Shown here one piece after another: positions 34,198 to 43,097 of a DNA stretch of 64,000 nt. Position 1 is the stretch's first letter. Every line of letters starts with the position of its first letter. The notes under the pieces were generated by a model that made no database searches, was not told the DNA's origin, and was given only the letters and a program-made list of their open reading frames with translations. Source of the DNA: CAZOEL01 sp964578835 (GTDB lineage Bacteria > Desulfobacterota > Syntrophobacteria > Syntrophobacterales > Syntrophobacteraceae); assembly GCA_964578835.1 (NCBI GenBank), contig CAZOEL010000031.1, positions 1 through 64,000 on the forward strand, in the 5' to 3' direction. The position numbers and the translations under genes are program-made.

Positions 34198-34950
34198 GTG
34201 AGTGAACATGGACATGCGCAAAGCGCCGCCAGATATGGAATGGCGATCGACTTGGACAAATGCGTGGGCTGCAAGGCATGCAGTGTGGCGTGCCAGGCGG
34301 AAAACAATATTTCCTTCCGCACTGACGAGAGCAATAAGGTGCGCTCGATCACATGGATGGAAATTTATCATCTCGATAACGGCAAAGAATATCCGGACTA
34401 TCAGTTCACATATCTCCCCCGTCCCTGCATGCATTGCGATTCCGATCATCACTCGCCATGCACTTTTGTGTGTCCGGTAAACGCCACGACTCGAGACGAG
34501 GAAAACGGAATTGTAGGTCATATTTATCCCCGATGCATCGGATGCCGGTACTGCATGGTCGCATGCCCGTACCATGCGCGCAAGTTCAACTGGTGGGATC
34601 CCCAATGGCCCAAGCCCATGGAGTCGATGCTGAACCCGCTGGTGAGCACGCGTATGCGAGGAGTCGTGGAAAAATGCACGTTCTGCCACCACCGCCTATT
34701 GGAAGCCCGCTCGAAGGCGTACGTGGAGGGAGCAGACCCCAAAAAGGTCGATTATACTCCGGCTTGCGCCGAAGCTTGCCCGAGCGGCGCCATCGTTTTC
34801 GGGAACCTGCTCGATCCGCAGAGCAAAGTGGCCATGCTGGCAAAAGATCCCCGCGCCTTCAGAATTCTCGACAAGCTGGGAACAAAACCGAAAGTTTACT
34901 ACCTCAGCAAGCACCAGTGGGTGCACAAGCTATCGGATAACAGTATGTAG
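34198..34950 (+). CDS. qrcC: QrcC-like iron-sulfur subunit
   Basis: A 250-residue NrfC/PsrB-type ferredoxin-like protein with four Cys clusters: CVGCKACSVAC, CMHCDSDHHSPCTFVCP, CIGCRYCMVACPY, and a CTFCHH...CAEACP set, enough for three to four cubane or 3Fe-4S centres. It has no signal peptide of its own and is probably carried out with the Tat-exported QrcB. It passes electrons from QrcA/QrcB toward the membrane subunit. Start GTG 34198 follows a strong AAGGGGGG ribosome site. It is 100 bp after qrcB. Confidence 0.9.
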   Translation: MSEHGHAQSAARYGMAIDLDKCVGCKACSVACQAENNISFRTDESNKVRSITWMEIYHLDNGKEYPDYQFTYLPRPCMHCDSDHHSPCTFVCPVNATTRDEENGIVGHIYPRCIGCRYCMVACPYHARKFNWWDPQWPKPMESMLNPLVSTRMRGVVEKCTFCHHRLLEARSKAYVEGADPKKVDYTPACAEACPSGAIVFGNLLDPQSKVAMLAKDPRAFRILDKLGTKPKVYYLSKHQWVHKLSDNSM

Positions 34951-35062
34951 GCATTGCGGAGTCGCCGTCTGTCACCTTTTACGAGTAGCAGCGGCGAGCG
35001 TTGACGTTTGAAAAAATGGCGATTTGCGCCAGGCGAAATATAGAAAGACAAAGGGGTATAGA

Positions 35063-36307
35063 ATGGACAAAGCGTTGATTCCCGAAGGACTGAAGCGTTG
35101 CCCCCTTCCTGTTTTTGGACTGTGGCTGCTCGTTCTTTTGTTGGTGATCGGCTGGGGGATATACGCCGGCGGCGCTGTGCTCATAAACGCGTTGAATGTG
35201 ACCGGCCTGAACGACTATTTTGGATTCGGCTTCTATATAACGATCGATCTGGCGATCATAGCGCTGGGCGCCGGGGCGTTTTTCTCGGGCTTTCTTTACT
35301 ATGGGCTTTCCCGATACTTTCCGGCCTTCAAAGAGCTTTACAAAGTGATCAATCTCGCCGTGATCATCGGCTTTGTCTGTTATACGGGGGCGCTGCTCGT
35401 GCTTTTGCTCGAAATCGGCCAACCGCTGCGGGGCTGGTTCGGCTACTGGCACGCAAACGTGCATTCTATGCTCACGGAAGTGATTTTCTGCATATCCTGC
35501 TACGCCATTGTCCTGGTGATCGAGTATGTTCCGATTGTCCTCGAGAACCGGAAGCTTGCGGCAATCAAGCCCGCCCACGTATTCGGACATACGCTGCATG
35601 AGCTCATGGCCATCTTCGCCCTCACCGGCACGTTTCTTAGCTTTTTTCATCAGGGATCCCTCGGGGGCGTCGCAGGCGTGCTTTTCGCCCGCCCCTTCGC
35701 CTACCGCACGGGATTTTTCGTCTGGCCCTGGACCTTCTTTCTCTTCATCCTCTCGGCCATTTCATCGGGACCGGCCCTGACCGCTCTCGTCTGCAGGCTC
35801 ATGGAAAAGGTCAGCGGCAAAAAGCTCGTGGATCGAACCGTTTATGAGCTCTTCGGCAAAATAGTCGGCGCGCTTCTCTCTTTTTATATGGTGCTCAAGA
35901 TAGCCGACACGCTTTACTGGGCTCTCGTTCTTGCGCCCGATTTCGGCTTGAAGCTGACCGACTTCTACAGGCAACCGTACGGCCTCTGGCTGCTCATTTC
36001 AGAAATCGGCATTTGCGGCGTCCTCCCAGCCATACTGTTGCTCATACCAAAGGCAAGACAGAGCAACGCTCTCCTTTTTGGGGCCTTTTTCCTGACTTGC
36101 ACGGGCATTGTCATCAACCGATTCGTAATGACTATTCAGGCCCTTGCGATTCCGGTCATGCCTTTCGACCGTTGGGAAGTCTACACGCCGACGATGTACG
36201 AATGGGCCCCTGGCATAGCGATGATAGCCTATTGCGCGCTGATTATATCTCTCTCCTACCGCTATCTTCCGATTTTTCCGAGAGAAAAGGAGCTCAATCA
36301 CACCTAG
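35063..36307 (+). CDS. qrcD: QrcD-like NrfD-family membrane subunit
   Basis: An integral membrane protein of the NrfD/PsrC family with about ten transmembrane helices across 414 residues, the quinone-binding subunit that reduces menaquinone with electrons from QrcABC. Family segments are visible, such as GGAVLINALNVTGLNDYFGFGFYITIDLAIIALGAGAFFSG near the N-terminus and FAYRTGFFVWPWTFFLFILS centrally. I chose ATG 35063 (AAGGGG upstream) over a frame start at 35024. As the membrane partner it determines the energy-coupling property of the complex. A 390-bp gap follows before the next gene. Confidence 0.88.
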   Translation: MDKALIPEGLKRCPLPVFGLWLLVLLLVIGWGIYAGGAVLINALNVTGLNDYFGFGFYITIDLAIIALGAGAFFSGFLYYGLSRYFPAFKELYKVINLAVIIGFVCYTGALLVLLLEIGQPLRGWFGYWHANVHSMLTEVIFCISCYAIVLVIEYVPIVLENRKLAAIKPAHVFGHTLHELMAIFALTGTFLSFFHQGSLGGVAGVLFARPFAYRTGFFVWPWTFFLFILSAISSGPALTALVCRLMEKVSGKKLVDRTVYELFGKIVGALLSFYMVLKIADTLYWALVLAPDFGLKLTDFYRQPYGLWLLISEIGICGVLPAILLLIPKARQSNALLFGAFFLTCTGIVINRFVMTIQALAIPVMPFDRWEVYTPTMYEWAPGIAMIAYCALIISLSYRYLPIFPREKELNHT

Positions 36308-36690
36308 GGGCTTGGGTTGGCCAAGAGATCGTCTCGAATGGTGATGAAGACGCCTCGCGGCTTTATGGCGGCGCTCGCCGCTTTCACTATCTTCTTCAAT
36401 ATTCGGCTTTGAGAGCTTTAAAAGCCAGGACGCTCGGGTTAACATATTAAGAAGATGCGTTTGGACGCCTTCGGGCATTGAGCGAAGGGGGAACGGCGTC
36501 TCGTGCGGCTCGAAGCCTCTACGTCCGGACGGCGCGCCGGTTTCTATCTTGCGGATCGGCGAAAGCCTTGATTTTCGAGCATCTACAGATTATCAAGGCA
36601 TGTGGGCTGGGGATGTTTTCATTTGACACGCCCCGTGTCGAATGATAGCTTGTAAGAGAATTTTATTAAGACAAAAAGGTAATTTGCGAA
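36308..36690. other. Intergenic region with candidate promoter
   Basis: No gene is visible. Near its end is TTGACA (36623-36628), 17 nt, then TAGCTT (36646-36651), a moderate sigma70-like match. It suggests that the two following membrane-protein genes are transcribed separately from qrcABCD. Confidence 0.45.
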
Positions 36691-37482
36691 TTGGAAGCCA
36701 TGTCACACAAAGCTCATCTTCTTGATGTTTTTGAAGGCAAGCGTTATCAGAAAATGGTGCTTGCCATCTGTGTCGTTACTTTTCTTGTTCTCGAACTGCT
36801 GATCTATCTCACCGCTGCAAGTCAAGCAGGTCAAAAGTCGCGCATAGTCATCACCGACGCAAACGGCGCCAAGGTATACGAGAGCGCCGGCAATGCGCTC
36901 ACCAGTTATGAAAAGCTGGTCTTCGAAAACAATTTCGGCCCCTTGCAGAATTATCGAATCCATTTGCATACGGAAACATCGCTATTCCCTTTCAGAGCGT
37001 GGCTTTCCGCAGCCGTGGGAATACCCATCGGGCTGACTCTCCTTGTGGCCTTTCTCGTCCGTGTTTACCTGGCGCTCCTTTACGGCGAGGAGAAGGAAAA
37101 GTCTGAAAACCCCGAGGATTCTTCTCCTATCAAGAACCGTCTCGGGGGCGTGTTCAATCTGTTCAGTGGAGTCTCCGTTTTTCACATTGGATTTGCGGTG
37201 GTTATTGCGGTTCTGCTCTTTTGGGTGGTTCCAAATTTTCTTCAAGATTTCGCCAGCGTGAGCATGGCCGCAGTTCGAGAATACAAATGGTTTTTTCTGG
37301 GCACAGCCGTCTTCTTGGCTTTGATCATTACGTGGAGCATCTATCTGCGTTATCGACTTTCGAAGCAAATGCTGGAAAACCAGCTGAATATCGAGAAGTA
37401 CCGACTTGAAACTCAACTGATTGCCCATCAGGAAACCTCTCGTCTGCTTCCAAATCCGATGAACGAGGCTCAGGAACCTTAA
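36691..37482 (+). CDS. Membrane protein of unknown function
   Basis: I do not recognise a family. The 263-residue product (TTG 36691, or ATG 36700 with a close GGAA) shows four hydrophobic segments, near residues 20-42, 100-122, 160-182 and 196-218. A periplasmic-looking segment lies between the first two (TDANGAKVYESAGN...) and a charged C-terminal coiled coil of about 40 residues follows. It lies 38 bp before another small membrane protein, so the two likely form one unit. Position after the qrc operon hints at a link with quinone or cytochrome metabolism, but nothing in the sequence proves it. Confidence 0.75.
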   Translation: MEAMSHKAHLLDVFEGKRYQKMVLAICVVTFLVLELLIYLTAASQAGQKSRIVITDANGAKVYESAGNALTSYEKLVFENNFGPLQNYRIHLHTETSLFPFRAWLSAAVGIPIGLTLLVAFLVRVYLALLYGEEKEKSENPEDSSPIKNRLGGVFNLFSGVSVFHIGFAVVIAVLLFWVVPNFLQDFASVSMAAVREYKWFFLGTAVFLALIITWSIYLRYRLSKQMLENQLNIEKYRLETQLIAHQETSRLLPNPMNEAQEP

Positions 37483-37520
37483 GAAGAGTTCGTCTGAACG
37501 CGGACAAAAAGGAACGGACT

Positions 37521-37955
37521 ATGGGACTCGGCGGATTTTTCAAGCGGCCTAAAAAGCAACAGAACGAAGAAGTGAAACAGGACGACCCTTTCAAGCAGGG
37601 GGTGTCTTACGTCTATATTATTGTAGCGCTCCAAGTCCTCCTGGTCTTCGGGTTGCTGGGCGGCATAATGATCATTGGTAAAGTGATTTCAACCCCTCTG
37701 TGGGTTTTTGTCGCCATGGGAGCCGCCGCAGTCTGGGGAGGCATTCATATCTCACGAAGAATCAAGCGACGAATTGACAGGCTGCGACAAGCCATGCAAG
37801 GCGTCGATCTTTCGAACCGGAATTACGAGATAAGCATCATGGGCGGAGCCCTTACAATGAGGGTCGAGCAGGGTCAAAAGCCGCCCCTCCTTGAAGCCCC
37901 CGCCGGCGCCGTGGTCGACGCAGAAACCGTCGATACCACGATCACACGTCAATAG
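37521..37955 (+). CDS. Small membrane protein of unknown function
   Basis: The 144-residue product has a charged N-terminus with a Lys/Gln-rich stretch, two hydrophobic helices (about 30-53 and 58-78), then a basic helix (HISRRIKRRIDRLRQAM) and an unstructured acidic tail. It starts at ATG 37521 after AAAAGGAACGG. No family comes to mind. It is 38 bp downstream of the larger membrane protein and appears cotranscribed with it. The basic helix after the second TM suggests a cytoplasmic interaction surface. Confidence 0.7.
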   Translation: MGLGGFFKRPKKQQNEEVKQDDPFKQGVSYVYIIVALQVLLVFGLLGGIMIIGKVISTPLWVFVAMGAAAVWGGIHISRRIKRRIDRLRQAMQGVDLSNRNYEISIMGGALTMRVEQGQKPPLLEAPAGAVVDAETVDTTITRQ

Positions 37956-38036
37956 CTGGATGCCGGATGAGATAACACCTCAATCCGGCGGATTCGGTCC
38001 AATATTTGTCCAGGATCAAGCATCCGGAAACGTTTT

Positions 38037-39692
38037 TTACTGTACCGCGCAGAGAAATTCATCATCTCTTTTTCGTTTTACCACGGTGTCCCGCCCCCAA
38101 CTGACGTCATCTTTCTTGGGATGATCGAGATTGAAGTGCAAGCCGCGACTCTCCTTGCGCTCCATGGCGCACTCAATGATCAATTGTGCGACAAGAGCCA
38201 GATTTTGAAGCTCGACGAAATCGTTGTTCAGTGGAATATTCGGCAGATGCTCTTTTATTTCCCGGCGAATCTGCGCCATATGATCGCGCGCAAGCGACAA
38301 TCTCTTATCGGTTCGAACGATTCCCACATAGTTCCACATGAGTCTTCGGATGATATCCCAATTGTGAGCGATAAGAACCATCTCGCTCTGTAGGCCATTG
38401 CATTGATTGGGCTGCCCAAAGTTCACAGAAACATCGGGAAGAGATCTTTCACGCCACGAGGCGATCTGAGAGCCGGTATGCACAGCAACTTCATGAGCAA
38501 AAACCATCGCTTCCAACAATGAATTACTGGCCAATCGGTTTGCGCCATGGAGACCTGTACAGGCGCACTCCCCAATCGCGTACAAATGCCCGAGACTGGT
38601 CTGCCCCGATTTATTCGTCATTATGCCGCCACACATGTAATGAGCCGCAGGCACCACGGGAATAGGGTCGCGAGTGATGTCGATTCCAAGTGTCAGGCAC
38701 TTTTCATATATATTGGGAAAACGCTGTTTCAAAAAATCCGCATCGCGGTGAGTGATATCCAAAAAGACGCAGTCATCGCCCGATTTTTTCATCTCGGTAT
38801 CTATGGCGCGCGCGACAATATCGCGAAAAGCCAGGTCTTTGAGCGGATGATAGGATTCCATGAAGGCTTTTCCACGCTTGTCCATGAGACGCCCCCCTTC
38901 GCCGCGTACGGCTTCTGAAATCAGAAAGTTCTTCGCGTGAGGATGATAGAGGCATGTGGGATGAAATTGCACGAATTCGAGGTTTCCGAGATCGGCGCCG
39001 GCTCGGGAGGCGATCGCAAGACCATCGCCGGTCGCCACGTCCGGATTGCTGGTGTAAAGATATACCTTGCCCGCGCCGCCCGTACACAGAAGAACGGCAT
39101 GGGCTATGAACGCGTGAACTTCTCTGGCGGCGTTATCCAGCACATAAGCGCCCCAGCACGTATCCTCCCGGCGCACGGTAAAGGAGCCCACCTTCATGGA
39201 ATGATTCTCGACGATGAGATCGAGAACCAGGTGGTTCTCGAATATATGCACATTCGGATTCGATTCCACTGCAGCGATGAGAGTCTTTTCGACGGCTCTG
39301 CCCGTCATGTCCTGAGCGTGCACAATGCGATTTCTGCTATGTCCCCCTTCTCGACCAAGATCGAAAGGAAAGTCCCTGGAGTCGGTAGTGTTGAACGGCG
39401 CCCCTAGATCGGCCAATTCACGGATTCGGTCAGGTCCTGAGCGCACCACCATCTCGACGACATCCGCATGGCAAAGTCCATCTCCGGACTCCAAAGTATC
39501 CTGAATGTGCAGCTGAAACGAATCATTCGGCGCCAGAACCGAGGCAATGCCCCCTTGTGCGTAATTGGTGCTGGTCTCCAGTTTATCTTTTTTCGTCACT
39601 ATGGCGACGGAACCGAATTGTGCGGCCTTGAGCGCAAATGTCAATCCGGCTATGCCGCTTCCGATCACCAGGAAATCATACTTATGGTTCAT
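38037..39692 (-). CDS. nadB: L-aspartate oxidase
   Basis: A flavoprotein that oxidises L-aspartate to iminoaspartate, the first step of de novo NAD synthesis. The 551-residue product has the FAD-binding GSGIAGLTFALKA at its N-terminus, the STNYAQGGIA loop, the HTHRTGREGG-like GREGGHSRNRIVHAQD active-site segment, QFHPTCLYHP, SEAVRGEGGRL and PAAHYMCGGI, and a C-terminal GLHGANRLASNSLLE. These order and lengths fit NadB and not succinate dehydrogenase flavoprotein. In an anaerobe fumarate is the probable electron acceptor. ATG 39692 has GAGG six bases upstream; a GTG at 39698 is possible. nadA is not nearby. Confidence 0.95.
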   Translation of the reverse strand: MNHKYDFLVIGSGIAGLTFALKAAQFGSVAIVTKKDKLETSTNYAQGGIASVLAPNDSFQLHIQDTLESGDGLCHADVVEMVVRSGPDRIRELADLGAPFNTTDSRDFPFDLGREGGHSRNRIVHAQDMTGRAVEKTLIAAVESNPNVHIFENHLVLDLIVENHSMKVGSFTVRREDTCWGAYVLDNAAREVHAFIAHAVLLCTGGAGKVYLYTSNPDVATGDGLAIASRAGADLGNLEFVQFHPTCLYHPHAKNFLISEAVRGEGGRLMDKRGKAFMESYHPLKDLAFRDIVARAIDTEMKKSGDDCVFLDITHRDADFLKQRFPNIYEKCLTLGIDITRDPIPVVPAAHYMCGGIMTNKSGQTSLGHLYAIGECACTGLHGANRLASNSLLEAMVFAHEVAVHTGSQIASWRERSLPDVSVNFGQPNQCNGLQSEMVLIAHNWDIIRRLMWNYVGIVRTDKRLSLARDHMAQIRREIKEHLPNIPLNNDFVELQNLALVAQLIIECAMERKESRGLHFNLDHPKKDDVSWGRDTVVKRKRDDEFLCAVQ

Positions 39693-39996
39693 AATCACCT
39701 CACACCTTTATCAACCTCTGTGCGGCCTAAAGCTCAGGACGGATATTTTGCGCCTGATGGAAAATGAAAAAGCCGTCGAGCGGCGACAATCTCTCTCGAT
39801 CATCGTCATCGACGCGTCCCGAAGCAAAAATTACCGTGAACTTCGGCTGCCTCACGGATATAATGGCCCTGTATCGGCATATTGCCATAGTGGAGCGTTC
39901 ATGCTTACTTTACGGGCTGCAAGTCTATTCCATATGAGAAGCCATGTAAAGGCTTCTCGCCATCAGGCCTTTAGTATTGCGAGGTGTTTGACTTAC
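39693..39996. other. Divergent intergenic region
   Basis: About 300 bp between nadB (minus) and the HAD gene (plus). An open frame from 39565 runs through it into the HAD gene but overlaps nadB and has no family match before residue 140, so I treat it as non-coding. No clear promoter pair or repeat is seen. Confidence 0.4.
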
Positions 39997-40704
39997 ATGG
40001 AATCAAAGATGCTCACTTACCAGGAAAACCTTCTTCTTCCGAAATTTGCTATTCCCCATCCGATTAAAGTCGTTGCTTTCGATTGCGATGGCGTTCTCTT
40101 CGATTCCAAGGATGCAAATATTCGTTTCTACAATCACATACTGGAATATGTCGGTTATCCTTCTCTCCTGCCCGAGCACCATGAATTCATTCATATGCAC
40201 CCGGTGCGTAAGTCGCTTGAACATCTTCTGAAAGAAGAAACTGCTTTCGAACGGGCATGGGACTATTGCCAGAGAATAGATTTTCATGAGTTCAACAGGT
40301 ATCTTCGCTGCGAGCCGGGTTTAATCGACATCCTGGAGGGCGCCAAGGAATCCTATGGCATTGCAATGGCAACGAATCGAACGGTGTCTACGCGAGACGT
40401 TCTCGTCTATTTCGATCTGGAAAAATACTTCGACCTTGTTGTCTCGGCATCCGATGTGAGCTGCCCCAAACCTCATCCTGAAAGCATGGAAAGGATACTG
40501 GAGTTCTTTGGAGCGTCGCCAGAGGAGGTGCTCTACGTGGGAGATTCGCTTGTTGATGAGGGTTTGGCAAGCTCATCGGGAGTCTACTTCGCCGCGTACA
40601 AGAATCATGCGCTCAAAGCGCATATTCATTTGAGCCACTTCCACGAGCTTCTGCCCGTCCTGTTCCCAGAGGGCCCTGAAAATTGCGCGACTCGGGGCGT
40701 ATAG
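39997..40704 (+). CDS. HAD-superfamily phosphatase (phosphoglycolate phosphatase-like)
   Basis: A 235-residue haloacid-dehalogenase-type hydrolase. Motif I is VAFDCDGVLFDS near residue 25, the cap is alpha-helical, motif II is IAMATNRT, motif III uses the Lys in CPKPHPESM and motif IV is VLYVGDSLVDEGLA. This arrangement is typical of Gph/PGP-like enzymes that act on phosphoglycolate or similar small phosphates; the true substrate is unknown. I start at ATG 39997 because family similarity begins right after it. Its stop lies 11 bp before the ATG of the next gene, suggesting cotranscription. Confidence 0.85.
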   Translation: MESKMLTYQENLLLPKFAIPHPIKVVAFDCDGVLFDSKDANIRFYNHILEYVGYPSLLPEHHEFIHMHPVRKSLEHLLKEETAFERAWDYCQRIDFHEFNRYLRCEPGLIDILEGAKESYGIAMATNRTVSTRDVLVYFDLEKYFDLVVSASDVSCPKPHPESMERILEFFGASPEEVLYVGDSLVDEGLASSSGVYFAAYKNHALKAHIHLSHFHELLPVLFPEGPENCATRGV

Positions 40705-40715
40705 GGGCTTTAACG

Positions 40716-41447
40716 ATGGCCGAAGACCCTTTGGCGGAATGCTTGGCTCAGACGGTGTTTCTTGGCTCCGTACACGGCGATCCTCAAGGCTTCAGGAAGA
40801 CGAGGGCCTTTTTGGAAAGCTGCGAGCCCGATGTCGTTCTGGTTGAATTCAGTCCGTTTGCTCGGGTTTTCAGGAAAAGACGCCTGAATTCTTTTCGTCA
40901 AAGGTTGTGGGCAAATATTCGAGAGGCCGCTCGAAGATGCGGCCTCGAAACCAGGGAAGCTGTTAGACGCCCACAAATCAGAGCCATAATGCGTCAGATT
41001 TGCTATCCATTCGAATACCGCGCCTCAGCTGCCTACTCAAATAGATCGCAATGCCGCCTTCTTCTTGTCGATTACTCTCCGTTCAGCTTAAAATGCCTTC
41101 TCGGATGGCCTGAGCTGGTATCCGCTGAAAACCTGACCCAGCTCCTTTCCATGCCTGACGACAGACGCCCATCCATTGCCGACATCTACGAAACAGCAGC
41201 CAGATCTATTTACAACAACACTGTCGGCAGCGCAGGTCTGATGGAGCTCTACAGAACAACCGATCCCCTTTGGGAATTTCGAGAGCGCTTCATGGCCAAA
41301 CAAATCAGGCAAGCGCTATATATACTGAAGCCGCTCAGGCCTCTCTTCATTGGCGGCTGGTGGCACCTCACCAACGCGGGAAGGATTCCCACGCTCCGCA
41401 AAATCCTCCGGCTGGAGCCGCATCAGTGCCGGCTTCTTCGAGACTGA
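40716..41447 (+). CDS. TraB/ChaN-like hypothetical protein
   Basis: A 243-residue soluble protein starting at ATG 40716 with AGGGG eight bases upstream; a TTG at 40683 would overlap the HAD gene. The opening FLGSVHGDPQGFRKTRAFLE and VVLVEFSPFA resemble the TraB/PrgY/TIKI-like fold, where GxxHxxP and an acidic partner form a putative active site. The closing IGGWWHL segment fits the last conserved motif. Function is unknown for most members. The similarity is weak and by eye, so treat the family as a suggestion. Confidence 0.65.
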   Translation: MAEDPLAECLAQTVFLGSVHGDPQGFRKTRAFLESCEPDVVLVEFSPFARVFRKRRLNSFRQRLWANIREAARRCGLETREAVRRPQIRAIMRQICYPFEYRASAAYSNRSQCRLLLVDYSPFSLKCLLGWPELVSAENLTQLLSMPDDRRPSIADIYETAARSIYNNTVGSAGLMELYRTTDPLWEFRERFMAKQIRQALYILKPLRPLFIGGWWHLTNAGRIPTLRKILRLEPHQCRLLRD

Positions 41448-41489
41448 AATTCAAATATCCCCACGGATTGTATTTCGCCTCCAAATTCA

Positions 41490-41518
41490 TTGCCTCTTTC
41501 CGAAGAGGATGTTATATA
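41490..41518 (+). promoter_or_regulatory. Candidate promoter of the SRP RNA
   Basis: TTGCCT (41490-41495), a 17-nt spacer and TATATA (41513-41518) form a good sigma70-like pair. Initiation about seven bases later falls roughly 20 nt before the paired 5' end of the RNA at 41544. Confidence 0.6.
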
Positions 41519-41543
41519 TGAGCGACTTTGAGAAAGGACTTAG

Positions 41544-41822
41544 AATCCTTGGTCGTGCTAGGCGGGGAGTTAGCGGTTTCCTGTAACCCGAAATCCGCTC
41601 AGCGGGGTTGAATCCCCTTTGAAGGATCAGTTCCAGGCGGCCGTTTCTAATTCCGGCATCGATTGGACACTGCGCAACAGACGAATACGAACCCCGTCAG
41701 GTCCGGAAGGAAGCAGCGGTAAGTATCACCGGCTGTGTCGTGGTTTACTCTAATTGGATGTCGGAAGGTGGGCGGTTGATCTTCGGGCTGTTCGACAAAG
41801 GGTGCACGGCCAAGGATTTTTT
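41544..41822 (+). ncRNA. ffs: Signal recognition particle RNA, large bacterial type
   Basis: The conserved helix-8 core GTCAGGTCCGGAAGGAAGCA at 41696-41715 identifies SRP RNA and fixes the plus strand. The ends pair: AATCCTTGGTCGTGC at 41544-41558 matches GCACGGCCAAGGATT at 41804-41818 over 15 positions with one G-U pair, and T6 follows (41817-41822), so the closing helix doubles as terminator. The length of about 275 nt and the Alu-like 5' part (GGCGGGGAGTTAGCGG...) show the large form with an Alu domain, not the 4.5S form of enteric bacteria. The RNA works with Ffh in targeting membrane proteins. Confidence 0.92.
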
Positions 41823-42100
41823 ATTCCCGCCGACATATCGCACATACCGCCACATCGCCGGTCTTCTCCTCCGTTTTTGCCAAAACGATCATTCTCCCTC
41901 CGTGTTCGCTACTGGGTTTCGATTTTCCGACTCTACCTGCGCGTAGCTTCATCACCGCATTGACAATGCGATGAGACAAGCCGATCTTATTTTTATACGC
42001 ATTTGGTTTCGTATCTCAGGCAAGAGCATAGTCACAAGCAACGAAAGAGTAGAGCCGCAGAACAAATTCATGCGGATTGTATTCATAGGGAGAAATAACA

Positions 42101-42421
42101 ATGGCTGACGTTAGAGAAGCTCCAGGCTCAAAGCCACGGCAAGCCCCCCAAGCCATCAAGGAAACTCGCCCCTGCCCTCATTGCGGTCAGAGCATGAGTA
42201 AGTGGGCCTCTCCTGATGATCCGTTCAACCAATGGGATGAGGAGTTCTTATACATTTGCTTCAATGATGAATGCCCCTATTTCGTCAATGGCTGGAAGAC
42301 CATGAGGAGTCAAGGAAGATCGGGCATGTCTTACAGGCTTATGTGCAATCCACGGAACGGGACATGCATGCCCATTCCTGTCGCAAATGAAAACGCTTTG
42401 AGAGGGTGGATTGTGGAATAA
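42101..42421 (+). CDS. Small zinc-ribbon protein
   Basis: A 106-residue hypothetical protein with an AGGGAG ribosome site. A CPHCG knuckle near residue 26 and CFNDECPYF near residue 57 would form one zinc ribbon, in the style of Ogr/Delta-like zinc fingers that are common in Desulfobacterota. The N-terminus is polar and probably disordered. It stands alone between the SRP RNA and the convergent diadenylate cyclase gene. Function is unknown; nucleic-acid binding is possible but not shown. Confidence 0.7.
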   Translation: MADVREAPGSKPRQAPQAIKETRPCPHCGQSMSKWASPDDPFNQWDEEFLYICFNDECPYFVNGWKTMRSQGRSGMSYRLMCNPRNGTCMPIPVANENALRGWIVE

Positions 42422-42503
42422 ACCGGAAAGACTTCTGGCTAAAAAGAAGATCAATAGACCCGGTCAGCCATTATGCTGAAATCGAGGCGGCGATCCCAGG
42501 CCC

Positions 42504-43097
42504 TCAGTCGACTTTGCTCACAATCGACACATCTTCTTCGCGAGCGCGCTCGGCGGCTCGTTTGCTAAGATGCGAGCTATACCGCGCAAACATCCATAAT
42601 TCGGGAATGATTTCGGATACGATCTCCCCGTCATCGAAGACTCGTATGATTGAGCTCTCAGAAACCACAACCGCGACGGCGTTGGTCTGCTTGGTGATGG
42701 ATGCGGCGGCCACATGACGGCTTCCAAGGCCCAGGGGGAGTTTTATCCCCTCCGAGAATGCGTCTATGTATCGGCACGCGGAGACCACTACTCCGTCATC
42801 TGAAACGATGAAAGCGCCGTCGAGTTGGGAGAGTTCCTTCACCGTTTCACGCATATCATCGTCATCGATCTTTTTCACCTCATCCGGATGTCCATATAGA
42901 GGATCGAGGATGAGGCTCCTGGAGTGCTCCACCACCTGGTCCGAATCGGAAACAACAAACATGGTTCCGATCTTCCTCCCTTCTCTTCCTTCCCTCGCTA
43001 TCTCCACTGCGAGGATGATCACCTGTTTAAGAGTTTCTATATTGATGCCCCGCTTCTCGGAGCAAATATCGCAGAACAGGTCTTCCGGCATGTACAT
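42504..43097 (-). CDS. Soluble diadenylate cyclase (DAC domain)
   Basis: A 197-residue protein that consists almost only of a DAC domain, which makes c-di-AMP from two ATP. The nucleotide-binding LDGAFIVSDDGVVVSACRYI holds the DGA motif, and GLGSRHVAAASIT holds the second catalytic block; the canonical RHR reads RHV here. The following NAVAVVVSESSIIRVFDDG is standard. There is no membrane part as in CdaA and no DNA-binding part as in DisA, so it is closest to free-standing cyclases. ATG 43097 has GGAGGA eight bases upstream; a TTG at 43124 would add nine residues. No c-di-AMP phosphodiesterase or receptor gene is adjacent. Confidence 0.85.
   Translation of the reverse strand: MYMPEDLFCDICSEKRGINIETLKQVIILAVEIAREGREGRKIGTMFVVSDSDQVVEHSRSLILDPLYGHPDEVKKIDDDDMRETVKELSQLDGAFIVSDDGVVVSACRYIDAFSEGIKLPLGLGSRHVAAASITKQTNAVAVVVSESSIIRVFDDGEIVSEIIPELWMFARYSSHLSKRAAERAREEDVSIVSKVD

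Noticed and set aside
37972..38005. Hairpin after the small membrane protein gene (GCCGGATGAG...CTCAATCCGGC)
   Set aside because: Good pairing but no T-run, so not called a terminator; it may be a chance palindrome.
39565..39996. In-frame N-terminal extension of the HAD protein
   Set aside because: It overlaps nadB on the other strand and has no homology; the HAD domain starts just after ATG 39997.
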